Shown here: piece by piece, positions 17,607-27,686 of the stretch
Layout of the letters: each line of letters begins with the position of its first letter
How positions within the stretch are numbered: the first letter of the stretch is position 1
NCBI GenBank assembly: GCA_964469165.1
Contig: CAYXXZ010000003.1
Location: 1-64,000, forward strand
Reading direction: 5' to 3'
DNA from: CAYXXZ01 sp964469165
Lineage (GTDB): Bacteria; Pseudomonadota; Gammaproteobacteria; Pseudomonadales; Porticoccaceae
DNA: 64,000 nt
Translations under genes and position numbers: made by a program
The notes under the pieces: model-generated
Told to the model about the DNA's origin: nothing
Databases searched by the model: none
The model's input: only the letters and a program-made list of their open reading frames with translations

Positions 17607-18638
17607 AAAATCATCCTGAACCTTGGCTTTTTCCCGCGCGGCCTCGCGGGAGACGATCTTCTGGGCCACCAGCTTCTTCAGACATTGATCCATGGTCTGC
17701 ATGCCGTGGCTCGCGCCGGTCTGGATGGATGAGTACATCTGCGCCACCTTGTCCTCGCGGATCAGGTTGCGGATCGCCGGGGTGCCAATCATGATTTCGT
17801 GAGCCGCCACCCGGCCGCCGCCAATTTTCTTCAGCAGCGCCTGGGAAATCACCGCCTGCAGCGATTCCGACAGCATGGAGCGCACCATCTCCTTCTCCGC
17901 CGCCGGGAACACGTCGATCACCCGGTCGATGGTCTTGGCCGCGGAGGTAGTGTGCAGGGTTGCGAACACCAGGTGGCCGGTTTCCGCAGCGGTGAGTGCG
18001 AGGCGGATGGTTTCCAGGTCGCGCATCTCCCCCACCAGAATGATGTCCGGGTCTTCGCGCAGGGCCGAACGCAGCGCCTCGCTGAAACCGTGGGTGTCCT
18101 TGTGAACCTCGCGCTGGTTGATCAGACACTTCTTGCTTTCGTGAACGAACTCGACGGGATCCTCGATGGTGAGGATGTGCTGGTAGCGGTTCTGGTTGAT
18201 GTAGTCCACCATCGCCGCCAGCGTCGTGCTCTTGCCCGAGCCGGTGGGGCCCGTCACCAGACACAAACCACGCGGCAGCATGCAGATGTCGCGAAAAATA
18301 CCGCCCAGGCCCAGATCCTCCATGGTCAGCACGCGCGAAGGAATGGTGCGGAACACCGCGCCGGCGCCGCGATTCTGGTTGAAGACATTGACCCGGAAGC
18401 GCGCCACGCCGGGCACCTCGAACGAGAAATCCGTTTCGAGGAACTCCTCATAGTCGCGGCGCTGCTTGTCATTCATGATCTCGTAGATCAGACTATGCAC
18501 TTCCTTGTGTTCCATGGGCGGCAGGTTGATGCGGCGGATGTCGCCGTCGATGCGGATCATGGGGGGCAAACCCGCCGAGAGGTGAAGGTCCGAGGCTCCC
18601 TGTTTGACGCTGAAAGCCAGCAGCTCAGTAATATCCAT
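17604..18638 (-). CDS. pilT: PilT, type IV pilus retraction ATPase
   Basis: PilT powers pilus retraction and hence twitching. The 344-residue protein begins MDITELLAFSVKQGASDLHLSAG, has Walker A at residues 130-138 (GPTGSGKST), the Walker B region DIILVGEMRDLETI, the HLVFATLHTTSAAKT box and a C-terminal AIRNLIREDK motif that is specific to PilT. The ATG at 18638 is certain from conservation; the open frame extends further upstream but the extra part is not PilT-like. It is divergent from yggS. Confidence 0.97.
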   Translation of the reverse strand: MDITELLAFSVKQGASDLHLSAGLPPMIRIDGDIRRINLPPMEHKEVHSLIYEIMNDKQRRDYEEFLETDFSFEVPGVARFRVNVFNQNRGAGAVFRTIPSRVLTMEDLGLGGIFRDICMLPRGLCLVTGPTGSGKSTTLAAMVDYINQNRYQHILTIEDPVEFVHESKKCLINQREVHKDTHGFSEALRSALREDPDIILVGEMRDLETIRLALTAAETGHLVFATLHTTSAAKTIDRVIDVFPAAEKEMVRSMLSESLQAVISQALLKKIGGGRVAAHEIMIGTPAIRNLIREDKVAQMYSSIQTGASHGMQTMDQCLKKLVAQKIVSREAAREKAKVQDDF

Positions 18639-18768
18639 GCCGATTCCTTGATTGCCGCCATGCAAATGAGAGTTGTATTGTCTGCCCGCAGCGACGTTGC
18701 GAAACGCGACCCGCGGGGCATCTTCCACATTATTCGCCGCACAAGCCCTCCTTAGCAATCCCCGCGAC

Positions 18769-19473
18769 ATGCCGAACGAGTATATGCCCGAAATTGCCCA
18801 CAACATCAAGCACCTCAGGGAGCGCATCGCGCACGTGGCCGGCGCCTGTGGCAGGCAGGCCAGCGATGTGACCCTGCTCGCGGTCTCCAAGACCCAGCCG
18901 GCGGCAGCCATTCGCGCCGCCCATGCGGCGGGCCTGCGCGCCTTTGGCGAGAATTATGTGCAGGAGGCCCTGGGCAAGATCGCCGAGCTCGCCGATTGCG
19001 CCATCGCATGGCATTTCATCGGTCCCATCCAGTCGAACAAAACCCGTCCGCTCGCCGAGCAGTTCGCCTGGGTGCACAGCATCGACCGCCTGAAGATCGC
19101 CACGCGCCTCAGCGAGCAGCGCCCGCCGGGCATGGCAGCGCTCAACGTCTGCATTCAGGTCAACATCGACGACGAGGCGAGCAAGGCCGGCGTCGCCCCC
19201 GGCGATGTCGCGGCGCTGGCGGCGGCCATCGCCGAGCTGCCCAACCTGCGGCTGCGCGGCCTGATGGCCATTCCCGCGCCCGAGGCCGACATCGAAAAAC
19301 AGCGGGCGCCGTTCTTTCGTTTGCGGCAACTGCTTGATACTCTTAAGGCCGCTCCCGCGCTGCGCCACCTGGACACCCTGTCCATGGGCATGTCCGCAGA
19401 CCTGGAGGCAGCAATCAGCGAAGGCGCCACCATCATCCGGGTGGGAACGGCCATCTTCGGCGAGCGTCAGTGA
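18769..19473 (+). CDS. yggS: YggS/PROSC family pyridoxal-phosphate homeostasis protein
   Basis: YggS is a single-domain PLP-binding TIM barrel without known enzymatic activity that buffers free pyridoxal phosphate. The PLP lysine lies in TLLAVSKTQPA, followed by FGENYVQEALGKI, WHFIGPIQSNK and the phosphate-binding LSMGMSADLEAAI and GTAIFGER. Starts at 18769 and 18784 are both possible; 234 or 229 residues fit the family. It is the first gene of the yggS-proC-yggT-yggU cluster divergent from pilT, as in Pseudomonas. Confidence 0.94.
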   Translation: MPNEYMPEIAHNIKHLRERIAHVAGACGRQASDVTLLAVSKTQPAAAIRAAHAAGLRAFGENYVQEALGKIAELADCAIAWHFIGPIQSNKTRPLAEQFAWVHSIDRLKIATRLSEQRPPGMAALNVCIQVNIDDEASKAGVAPGDVAALAAAIAELPNLRLRGLMAIPAPEADIEKQRAPFFRLRQLLDTLKAAPALRHLDTLSMGMSADLEAAISEGATIIRVGTAIFGERQ

Positions 19474-19503
19474 AAACAACCAGAACCTGTTCCAGGAGTG
19501 ACT

Positions 19504-20325
<822 letters not shown>

Positions 20326-20350
20326 CCCCATTCCCTGACAAGGACACTGC

Positions 20351-20938
20351 ATGAACGCTTTCACGGACGCCGGGACCTTCCTGATTCAGAGCCTGGCTAC
20401 CATTTATCTGGTGATCATCATGCTGCGCTTTCTGTTGCAGCTGGCAGGCGCCGATTTCTACAACCCCGTCTCACAATTCGCCCACAAGGCCACGGCCATG
20501 CCCCTGGCTCCGATTCGCAGGTTGTTTCCCGCTTATCGGCAGTTCGATATCGCCTGTATCATTCTGGCTCTGTTGATACAGTGGCTGGCAATCCAGCTCA
20601 CCGCCAGCATCAACGGCTTTCCGCTGCTCAACATTTTCTATGTATTGATGTGGGGCCTGATCGGCATGGTGTCGCTGCTGATCAACTTCTACACCTACGG
20701 GCTGCTCGCAGTGATCATTCTCAGCTGGGTTGCGCCCAGCAACCAGCACCCGGTGATCACCCTGCTGTGGCAGCTCATGGAGCCGCTGCTCGCGCCGTTT
20801 CGCAAGATCATCCCGTCGCTGGGCGGTCTCGATCTGTCGCCCATTTTCGTATTTCTGGTGTTGAACATGGTGCGCATATTCCTGGTGCATATCGCCAATG
20901 CCACCAAGCTGCCCGGCTGGGCGGTGCCCGGCATCTGA
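20351..20938 (+). CDS. yggT: YggT family membrane protein
   Basis: This 195-residue integral membrane protein contains two copies of the YggT unit, each with paired hydrophobic helices: roughly residues 8-30 with 60-80, and 95-125 with 160-185. The conserved short phrases PLAPIRRLFP and EPLLAPFRKIIPSLGGLDLSP, which repeat one another, mark the family. Its function is not established; it is usually found, as here, directly after proC. Confidence 0.92.
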   Translation: MNAFTDAGTFLIQSLATIYLVIIMLRFLLQLAGADFYNPVSQFAHKATAMPLAPIRRLFPAYRQFDIACIILALLIQWLAIQLTASINGFPLLNIFYVLMWGLIGMVSLLINFYTYGLLAVIILSWVAPSNQHPVITLLWQLMEPLLAPFRKIIPSLGGLDLSPIFVFLVLNMVRIFLVHIANATKLPGWAVPGI

Positions 20939-20951
20939 CGGCTGCGCTGCC

Positions 20952-21269
20952 ATGACGACACCCGGCTGTTCAGCGGAAACGGGGCGGCCCTACGTCAAAT
21001 GCGGCGACGGCGGCCTGTGGCTGCACTGTCATCTGCAGCCTGGGGCCTCCCGCGACGAGATCAGCGGCATCCACGGCGAACGCCTCAAACTGCGCATCAA
21101 CGCGCCGCCCGTGGACGGCAAGGCCAACGAGCAGCTGATCCGCTTCATGGCCAAGGCCCTCGGCGTTGCCAAGGGCTCCATCTCTCTGGTGAGCGGCCAC
21201 AGCAGCCGCCAGAAAACCCTGTTTGTCGCCGACATCGACAGCCTGCCCAGCGAGTTTCCGCGCCTGTAG
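20952..21269 (+). CDS. yggU: YggU/DUF167 family protein
   Basis: This 105-residue DUF167 protein shows the family core LQPGASRDEISGIHGERLKLRINAPPVDGKANEQLIRFMA, given here only as landmarks at residues 28-68, followed by SLVSGHSSRQKTLFV. Its function is unknown. It follows yggT by 13 bases and closes the yggS-proC-yggT cluster. The ATG at 20952 is chosen because the conserved part begins soon after it. Confidence 0.9.
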   Translation: MTTPGCSAETGRPYVKCGDGGLWLHCHLQPGASRDEISGIHGERLKLRINAPPVDGKANEQLIRFMAKALGVAKGSISLVSGHSSRQKTLFVADIDSLPSEFPRL

Positions 21270-21299
21270 GGTGGGCAAGCAGGGCTTGCACAGCGCCCT

Positions 21300-21686
21300 T
21301 CACTCCGCTTTTTCCAGCTCCCGATACACTTCGAACTTGCCCAGCGGACACGAACCGAGACGCATGCCGATGGTGGTATCCACCTGGGTGATGGTGTCGA
21401 GATCACAGTAGTTCTGCGTCGACGTGGCGTGCATGAAGGTGCCACGGCTCTTCAGGCCGGCGCAGCGATGGGGCAGATGGTTGAGATAATCCTGACCGCC
21501 GCGCATGTGGAAGCGCAGCGTCTGGTCATCGACCACCTCGATGCGTTCGATACGCGAAATAGACAGGCATCTGCGACCATCGCGAAGCTCCTCATCGCCC
21601 TGCGACTCGGCGGCAACGATCGGCGCGGCACTCAGGCACGCAAGGCTGACGGCAATGGTGGCGGCACGTGCAAGAAGACCGTTCAC
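21300..21686 (-). CDS. DUF6491-like secreted small protein
   Basis: This 128-residue protein has an N-terminal signal peptide (LARAATIAVSLACLSAAPIVAAE, residues 4-26) and a small cysteine-containing domain with CLSISRIERIEVVDDQTLRFHMR, a later CAGL and a C-terminal CPLGKFEVY. The spacing of cysteines and the DDQTLRF strand match the DUF6491 family of short periplasmic proteins of unknown function. The GTG at 21686 is chosen because AGGAG lies six bases upstream; an open frame continues upstream but is rich in Cys and Trp and not convincing. It is convergent with yggU and divergent from pyk. Confidence 0.7.
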   Translation of the reverse strand: MNGLLARAATIAVSLACLSAAPIVAAESQGDEELRDGRRCLSISRIERIEVVDDQTLRFHMRGGQDYLNHLPHRCAGLKSRGTFMHATSTQNYCDLDTITQVDTTIGMRLGSCPLGKFEVYRELEKAE

Positions 21687-21772
21687 GGCAAACTCCTGTT
21701 GTTCCGTAGAACTTTTAACTAGTAGGACTTTTGAATATAGGAACAGCCTGCACCAAAGGCAAACGCTTGCGC

Positions 21773-21793
21773 AACACCAACCTCCGCTACAAT
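21773..21793 (+). promoter_or_regulatory. Possible pyk promoter
   Basis: TTGCGC (about 21767-21772) and TACAAT (21788-21793) are 15 bases apart, about 30 bases upstream of the pyk ATG. The -10 box is good, but the spacing is short, so this is tentative. Confidence 0.3.
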
Positions 21794-21822
21794 GGCGCGC
21801 AACGCAATACGAGCAGCGCACA

Positions 21823-23259
21823 ATGCCAAAACGCACCAAGATCATCGCCACTCTCGGCCCCGCCAGTTCCAGCCCCGAAATCATTCAGCAATTGATCATC
21901 GCCGGCGCCAATGTGTTTCGCCTCAATTTCTCCCATGGCGACAGCGACGACCACCGCCAGCGCTGTCTGGCCATCCGCCAGGCAGCCGCGCACGTGGGAC
22001 GCCAGGTGGCGATCCTCGGCGACCTTCAGGGCCCCAAGATCCGCATCGCGGGGTTTCGCGACGGCCCCGTTATGCTCGCCAACGGCGACCGCTTCATTCT
22101 CGATACACAACTCGGCGCCGCGGATGGCGGCCGCGAGCGGGTCGGCGTCACCTATCCCCAGCTGATTTCCGACTGCCTGCCTGGCCAGACGCTGCTGCTC
22201 GACGATGGCCGCCTGGAGTTGCTGATCGAGCACGTCGATGACAACTGCATCCACACCTCGGTGACCAGCGGTGGCGTGCTCAGCGCCAACAAGGGCATCA
22301 ACCTGCGCGGCGGCGGCCTCTCGGCGCCCGCGCTCACCGAGAAAGACTACCGCGACATGAAGACCGTCGCCCGCCTCAACCTGGACTATCTCGCCGTATC
22401 CTTTCCGCGCTCCGGCGACGACATTCGCTTCGCGCGCAATGCCGCGGAGGAAGTTGGCTGCCAGGCACGCATCGTCGCCAAGATCGAGCGCGCCGAGGCG
22501 GTTGCCAGCGACGCGGCCCTCGACGACATCATTGAAGCTTCGGACGCGGTGATGGTTGCGCGCGGCGATCTCGGGGTCGAAATCGGCGACGCGGAGCTGA
22601 TCGGCGTGCAGAAAAAGATCATTCTGCGCGCCCGCCAGCTCAACCGCGTGGTGATCACCGCCACCCAGATGATGGAAACCATGATCGACAACCCGCTGCC
22701 CACCCGCGCCGAAGTGTTCGACGTGGCCAACGCCGTGCTCGACGGCACCGATGCCGTCATGCTGTCTGCGGAAACCGCCACCGGCAAACACCCGGTGAAA
22801 GTGGTGGAGGCCATGACCCGCATCATTCTCGGCGCCGAGAAGCAGCCGTCCACCATCAGCTCCGGCCATCGTCTGGACCGCTCTTTCCAGCGCACCGACG
22901 AGGCGATCGCCATGGCCGCCATGTACACCGCCAATCACCTCAAATCCCTCAAAGCCATTCTGTGCCTGACGGAATCCGGCAACACGCCGTTGTGGATGTC
23001 CCGCATTCGCTCGGGCATCCGCATCTACGGCATTTCCCGCAATGCCGCGGCACTGCGCGCCATGTGTCTTTATCGCGGTGTCATTCCCTTTGCCAACGAA
23101 TCCCATGATCTTCACATCGACGACGTGCTGGCCGCGACGATGGCGCGTCTCAAGCGCGACGGCGCGCTGCAACCCGGCGACCAGGTACTGGTCAGCTTCG
23201 GCAACATGATGGGCACCCGCGGCGAGACCAACACGCTCAAGATCGTTACGGTGGATTAA
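21823..23259 (+). CDS. pyk: Pyruvate kinase
   Basis: Pyruvate kinase makes ATP and pyruvate from phosphoenolpyruvate at the end of glycolysis. The 478-residue protein starts MPKRTKIIATLGPAS and carries the substrate loop RLNFSHGD, the catalytic MVARGDLGVEIG and the family signature ATQMMETMIDNPLPTRAEVFDVANAVLDGTDAVMLSAETA between about residues 285 and 325. The C-terminal domain closes with VLVSFGNMMGTRGETNTLKIV. The ATG at 21823 fits the family length; no strong ribosome-binding site precedes it. Confidence 0.97.
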   Translation: MPKRTKIIATLGPASSSPEIIQQLIIAGANVFRLNFSHGDSDDHRQRCLAIRQAAAHVGRQVAILGDLQGPKIRIAGFRDGPVMLANGDRFILDTQLGAADGGRERVGVTYPQLISDCLPGQTLLLDDGRLELLIEHVDDNCIHTSVTSGGVLSANKGINLRGGGLSAPALTEKDYRDMKTVARLNLDYLAVSFPRSGDDIRFARNAAEEVGCQARIVAKIERAEAVASDAALDDIIEASDAVMVARGDLGVEIGDAELIGVQKKIILRARQLNRVVITATQMMETMIDNPLPTRAEVFDVANAVLDGTDAVMLSAETATGKHPVKVVEAMTRIILGAEKQPSTISSGHRLDRSFQRTDEAIAMAAMYTANHLKSLKAILCLTESGNTPLWMSRIRSGIRIYGISRNAAALRAMCLYRGVIPFANESHDLHIDDVLAATMARLKRDGALQPGDQVLVSFGNMMGTRGETNTLKIVTVD

Positions 23260-23279
23260 AGCCCGTACCATGGAAAACC

Positions 23280-23482
23280 GGCTGTAGGAGCAGCCTTGGC
23301 CGCAAACAAAAAATCCGCCCGAACCGATTCGCGGCCAAGGCCGCTCCTACCGGGGTGTAGAGTCGCTTGCAGGCAAGCTCCTACATCCGTGTCGCCATTT
23401 CTACCTCTCCCTGTAGGAGCCTGCCTGCAGGCGACAAATTCCGGTGGGTGGAGTCGCCTGCAGGCAGGCTCTTACAGGTGCG
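23280..23482. repeat. Cluster of REP-like palindromes of two families (A and B)
   Basis: Between pyk and metX lie, in order, a family B pair (GTAGGAGCAGCCTTGGCCGC at 23284 facing GCGGCCAAGGCCGCTCCTAC ending near 23350), a single family A half (GTCGCTTGCAGGCAAGCTCCTAC), and a complete family A pair (GTAGGAGCCTGCCTGCAGGCGAC facing GTCGCCTGCAGGCAGGCTCTTAC). No gene is visible in 23260-23554. Confidence 0.85.
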
Positions 23483-23554
23483 TAGAACGGGGCGGAGGCA
23501 ACATTATGAAGAGGCTCGCGAGCCGTGTAGAATGAGCGGGCTTGTTCCCCATGC

Positions 23555-24736
23555 ATGACTCACGACAAAGAAGGCTCCGTGACACAGACTGACTCTGTGG
23601 GCGTCGTAAGCCCGCGATTGTTCACATTCGACGAACCTCTGGAATTGGCCTGCGGCCGGGTGTTGGCGGGTTTCGAGCTGATGGTGGAAACCTACGGTGA
23701 ACTCAACCGCGACGCCAGCAACGCGGTGCTCATCTGTCACGCCCTCTCGGGCCACCATCACGCCGCCGGCTACCACTCGCCCGAGGACAAGCGCCCCGGC
23801 TGGTGGGACCACTATATCGGCCCTGGCAAGCCCATCGATACCAACAAGTTTTTCGTGGTGTCGCTCAACAATATCGGCGGCTGCCACGGCAGCACCGGGC
23901 CGCGCTCCATCAACCCGGCTACCGGCGAACCCTGGGGCCGGGATTTCCCGCCGCTGCGCGCCCGCGACTGGGTGCACAGCCAGTCGCGTCTCGCCGCCAA
24001 GCTCGGCATCCGCCAGTGGGCGGCGGTGATCGGCGGCAGCCTCGGCGGCATGACGGCCATGCGCTGGGCGCTGGAATACCCCGAGCGGGTGCGCCACTGC
24101 GTGGTCATCGCCTCGGCCATGAAACTGTCTGCCCAGAACATCGCCTTCAACGAGATCGCGCGCCGCGCCATCACCAGCGATCCGGACTTTTGCGACGGCG
24201 ACTACCTGAAACACGGCATTCTGCCGCGCAATGGCCTGGCCCTGGCGCGCATGATCGGCCATGTCACCTATCTTTCCGACGAGCTCATGGGCAGCCGTTT
24301 CGGCCGCGAACTGCGCCAGGGTTCCTTCGAGCGCGGCCTGGAAACCCCCATCGAATTCCAGGTGGAAAGCTATCTGCGCCACCAGGGCGACAGTTTTTCC
24401 GGCACGTTCGATGCCAATACTTACCTGCTGATGACCAAGGTGCTCGATTACTTCGACCTGGCGCGGGAGTACGACAACGATCCGATCAAGGCCTTCGCTT
24501 ACGCGCAGTGCAAGTTCCTGGTAGTGTCGTTCTCCAGCGACTGGCGCTTCTCGCCGCTGCGCTCCGAGGAAATCGTCAGCGCGCTGATCGCCGCCAACAA
24601 GGATGTCAGCTACGCCTGCGTGGAATCCGACCTCGGCCACGACGCCTTTCTACTGCCCAACGACCGCTACGAAACCCTGTTCCGCGCCTACATGGACCGG
24701 GTTGCCGAGGAACCGCTCAACGGAGATCAGCCATGA
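23555..24736 (+). CDS. metX: Homoserine O-acyltransferase MetX (probably succinyl-transferring)
   Basis: MetX acylates homoserine to open the methionine pathway. The 393-residue alpha/beta-hydrolase has the VLICHALSGHHHAAG oxyanion region, SLNNIGGCHGSTGP, the nucleophile elbow IGGSLGGM (Ser) and the closing acid and base in VESDLGHDAFLL. In gammaproteobacteria, MetX proteins encoded beside metW generally use succinyl-CoA despite their acetyltransferase-like fold, so succinylation is inferred from context. The start could be 23555 (ATG) or 23579 (GTG); only the non-conserved leader changes. It overlaps metW by four bases. Confidence 0.93.
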   Translation: MTHDKEGSVTQTDSVGVVSPRLFTFDEPLELACGRVLAGFELMVETYGELNRDASNAVLICHALSGHHHAAGYHSPEDKRPGWWDHYIGPGKPIDTNKFFVVSLNNIGGCHGSTGPRSINPATGEPWGRDFPPLRARDWVHSQSRLAAKLGIRQWAAVIGGSLGGMTAMRWALEYPERVRHCVVIASAMKLSAQNIAFNEIARRAITSDPDFCDGDYLKHGILPRNGLALARMIGHVTYLSDELMGSRFGRELRQGSFERGLETPIEFQVESYLRHQGDSFSGTFDANTYLLMTKVLDYFDLAREYDNDPIKAFAYAQCKFLVVSFSSDWRFSPLRSEEIVSALIAANKDVSYACVESDLGHDAFLLPNDRYETLFRAYMDRVAEEPLNGDQP

Positions 24737-25329
24737 CATTGCGCGTCGACCTGGACATCCTGCAACAATGGATCGCGCCCGGCAGCCGCGTTCTCGACCT
24801 GGGCTGCGGCGACGGCACCCTGCTGCACAGCCTGCGGCAACGCCACGGTGTGGAGGGTTACGGGCTGGAGATCGACCCGCAGCGCATTGCCGCCTGTGTC
24901 GCGCGCGGTGTCAACGTCATCGAGACGGACATCAACCAGGGGTTGTCGCAGTTCGCCGACGACAGTTTCGATACGGTGGTCATGACCTACTCCCTGCAGA
25001 CCTTGCTGCGTCCCGACAAGACCATCGGCGAGATGCTGCGCGTCGGCAAGGAGTGCATCGTCACGTTTCCGAATTTCGCCAACCTCCGCGCCCGCGCCCA
25101 CCTGTTTTTTCGCGGTCGCATGCCGGTGACCAAACAACTGTCCTGGCAGTGGTACGATACGCCCAATATCCATTTCTGCACGGTGGAGGATTTCGAAGTG
25201 CTGTGCCGTGAAATGAAGATCCGCGTACTGCATCGCGAAGTGGTGGCACAGCATTCTCCCGAAAAACTCTTCAAGGGCATCTGGCCCAACCTGTTCGGGG
25301 AAACCGCCATCTACCATCTCAGCAAATAG
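24733..25329 (+). CDS. metW: MetW, methyltransferase-fold partner of MetX
   Basis: MetW is a 198-residue class I methyltransferase-like protein with the SAM-binding motif VLDLGCGDGTLLHSL near residue 20 and the conserved VMTYSLQTLLRPD and CIVTFPNFANLRARAHLFFRGRMPVT blocks. It is needed together with MetX for methionine synthesis in several pseudomonads. Its ATG overlaps the metX stop (ATGA), so the two are translationally coupled. Confidence 0.95.
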   Translation: MTLRVDLDILQQWIAPGSRVLDLGCGDGTLLHSLRQRHGVEGYGLEIDPQRIAACVARGVNVIETDINQGLSQFADDSFDTVVMTYSLQTLLRPDKTIGEMLRVGKECIVTFPNFANLRARAHLFFRGRMPVTKQLSWQWYDTPNIHFCTVEDFEVLCREMKIRVLHREVVAQHSPEKLFKGIWPNLFGETAIYHLSK

Positions 25330-25343
25330 TGGGGAGACACCTC

Positions 25344-25772
25344 ATGAAGATTTTTGCCCTTGTCGCGAGCCTGCTGGCATCGATTGCCGTTTTTGCCAAC
25401 GATCAGCCCTATAAAACCTTTGGCGATGTCCGCGTGTATTACAGCGCATTCAACAGCTCGTTCATTGCCCCCGACGTAGCGAGCGCCTACAACATAACGC
25501 GCGGCAAGGATCGCGGCCTGGTAAATATCGCGGTGGTTCCGCAGGGCAGCGGCCACGGCACGGCGGCCCTGGTGGGCGGCACCGTCAACAACCTGCTGGC
25601 GCAGCAGCAAACGCTGGAATTCATGGAAATTCGCGAAGGCGATGCCATCTATTATCTGGCGCCCTTTCGCTTTGCCAACGAGGACCCACTGAATTTCACC
25701 ATTCACGTGCGCCCGGCAAATGCCGAAACCACCAGCACCTTCACCTTCAGCCGCACCTTCCACTGGGACTGA
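25344..25772 (+). CDS. DUF4426 family secreted protein
   Basis: This 142-residue protein begins with a signal peptide (KIFALVASLLASIAVFA) and continues with a beta-rich domain (DVRVYYSAFNSSFIAPDVASAYNI, RGLVNIAVVP, ADSIYYLAPFRF-like segment) that I recognise as DUF4426. Its function is unknown. GGGGAG lies eight bases before the ATG. Its place between metW and rdgB is the same as in P. aeruginosa. Confidence 0.85.
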   Translation: MKIFALVASLLASIAVFANDQPYKTFGDVRVYYSAFNSSFIAPDVASAYNITRGKDRGLVNIAVVPQGSGHGTAALVGGTVNNLLAQQQTLEFMEIREGDAIYYLAPFRFANEDPLNFTIHVRPANAETTSTFTFSRTFHWD

Positions 25773-25820
25773 TGTGAATCACCGCGACCTTAACCGCTCC
25801 TACGGCGGTGGTATTCATTC

Positions 25821-26423
25821 ATGAGCAACACCATCGTGCTGGCCAGCGGCAACCAGGGAAAACTGCGGGAATTCCGCGAACTGTTGCTGCGCCGCGATCT
25901 CAGGGTAGTGGCGCAATCCGATTTCAACGTGCCCGAGCCTGAGGAAACAGGGCTCAGCTTCGTCGAAAATGCCATCCTCAAGGCGCGCCATGCCGCGAAA
26001 ATCACCGGCCTTCCCGCGATAGCCGACGACTCGGGCCTGGAAGTGGATTACCTGAAAGGCGCACCCGGCATTTATTCATCGCGCTTTGCCGGGCCTGGCG
26101 CCGACGATGCCGCCAACAATCGCAAACTGCTCGACCTGCTCAGCGGCATTCCCGCAGCGCAGCGCGGCGCCCGCTTCCAGTGCCTGCTGGTATTCATGCG
26201 CCACCACGAAGACCCCACGCCACTGATCTGCCAGGGCACCTGGGAGGGAACCATTGCCACGGCCCCGGCCGGTGAGCACGGCTTCGGCTACGATCCCCTG
26301 TTTTTTGTGCATGAACGCAACTGTACCTCTGCACAATTGCCGCGAGAGGAAAAAAATCGACTCAGCCACCGGGCACAAGCCATGCGCCTGCTGCTGGAAA
26401 AACTTATATCACTGCAGCTATAA
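25821..26423 (+). CDS. rdgB: dITP/XTP pyrophosphatase (non-canonical purine NTP pyrophosphatase)
   Basis: RdgB hydrolyses dITP, ITP and XTP to keep deaminated purines out of nucleic acids. The 200-residue protein has the N-terminal VLASGNQGKLREF substrate motif, ETGLSFVENAILKARHAA, IADDSGLEVDYL with the catalytic acidic residues, and GFGYDPLFFV near the C terminus. It is 20 bases upstream of hemW, the common arrangement in gammaproteobacteria. Confidence 0.95.
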   Translation: MSNTIVLASGNQGKLREFRELLLRRDLRVVAQSDFNVPEPEETGLSFVENAILKARHAAKITGLPAIADDSGLEVDYLKGAPGIYSSRFAGPGADDAANNRKLLDLLSGIPAAQRGARFQCLLVFMRHHEDPTPLICQGTWEGTIATAPAGEHGFGYDPLFFVHERNCTSAQLPREEKNRLSHRAQAMRLLLEKLISLQL

Positions 26424-26443
26424 GCTGAAAACGTTACCTGAAA

Positions 26444-27595
26444 ATGTTGCGCCTGCCGCCGCTGTCCCTGTATATCCATATCCCCTGGTGCGTGCGCAAG
26501 TGCCCCTATTGCGACTTCAACTCCCACGAAGCGGGCCAGGCCATTCCCGAAGAAGCGTACATTCGGGCGCTCAAACACGACCTGGACAATGATCTTGCGT
26601 TCGTGCAGGGCCGCAAGCTGACGTCCATTTTCTTTGGCGGCGGCACGCCCAGCCTTTTTTCCGCACAGGCCATCGGCGATATTCTCGATCACGCGGAACA
26701 GCGCATCGGTTTCGACTCCGATATCGAAATCACTCTCGAAGCCAACCCCGGTACTTTCGAGCAGGAAAAATTCCGCGGCTTTCATGCGGCAGGCGTCAAT
26801 CGCCTGTCGATCGGCATCCAGAGTTTCAACAACCGCCACCTGCAAAAACTCGGACGCGTCCACGACCGCGCCAGCGCCGTCACCGCCGCGGCCAGCGCAC
26901 GCAAGGCGGGATTCGACAATTTCAATCTCGACCTGATGCACGGCCTGCCGGATCAGACCGCCGCAGAAGCCATATCCGACCTGAAGCTGGCCATCGAGCT
27001 AAACCCCACGCACCTGTCCTGGTACCAACTCACCATCGAACCCAACACGGTGTTCTACAAACAGCGCCCGCCGCTGCCGGATGAGGACACCCTCGACGAT
27101 ATTCAGCAAGGCGGCCACGAATTATTGAAAAAATCCGGATTTTTCCAGTACGAAATTTCCGCCTACGCCCGCGAGAACAGACGCTCAGTGCACAACCTCA
27201 ATTACTGGGAATTCGGCGACTACCTCGGCATAGGCGCGGGCGCGCACGGCAAGATCACCTTGCCAGACAAAGGGGAAATCCTGCGCATTGCGAAAACACG
27301 AAAACCGGAAGACTACCTGAATCGTGAATCAAACTATCGGGCCAGCACGGGCGCCGTACCGGCAGACGAATTACCGCTGGAATTTTTCATGAACGCGCTG
27401 CGCCTCTGCGGCGGTGTGCCAGTTGAATATTTCAGCGAACGCACCGGGCTGGATTTAAGCCGTGTTTCACAGACCTGGTCGACATTGATGCAACAAGGAT
27501 TGGTCGAGTCCCCACAACAGCGGCTATCCACAACGGACAAGGGATTTCTGTTTCTGAATTCCGTACTGGAAACGCTGAGCGGGGAAATCAAATAA
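26444..27595 (+). CDS. hemW: HemW, radical SAM heme chaperone
   Basis: HemW is a radical SAM protein related to HemN that is now seen as a heme chaperone and not a coproporphyrinogen oxidase. The 383-residue protein has the iron-sulfur motif PWCVRKCPYCDF (CxxxCxxC, residues 16-23 region), FFGGGTPSLF, EANPGTFE and GVNRLSIGIQSFN. It lacks the long N-terminal arm of HemN. It is the last core gene before the CRISPR island. Confidence 0.93.
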   Translation: MLRLPPLSLYIHIPWCVRKCPYCDFNSHEAGQAIPEEAYIRALKHDLDNDLAFVQGRKLTSIFFGGGTPSLFSAQAIGDILDHAEQRIGFDSDIEITLEANPGTFEQEKFRGFHAAGVNRLSIGIQSFNNRHLQKLGRVHDRASAVTAAASARKAGFDNFNLDLMHGLPDQTAAEAISDLKLAIELNPTHLSWYQLTIEPNTVFYKQRPPLPDEDTLDDIQQGGHELLKKSGFFQYEISAYARENRRSVHNLNYWEFGDYLGIGAGAHGKITLPDKGEILRIAKTRKPEDYLNRESNYRASTGAVPADELPLEFFMNALRLCGGVPVEYFSERTGLDLSRVSQTWSTLMQQGLVESPQQRLSTTDKGFLFLNSVLETLSGEIK

Positions 27596-27620
27596 TGAGT
27601 GATATTTAACGCCAAACCAA

Positions 27621-27643
27621 TTCGCGGCCAAGCCCGCTCCTAC
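27621..27643 (+). repeat. REP-like family B half site at the left edge of the CRISPR island
   Basis: TTCGCGGCCAAGCCCGCTCCTACGG lies just after hemW. A near-identical element in the same orientation is at 47720-47744, just beyond the last cas gene, so the two form direct repeats around the 20 kb island. Confidence 0.7.
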
Positions 27644-27686
27644 GGTCCCCCGGTGGACGTCGCGTGTTTCCTGCTGCGCCGAATCT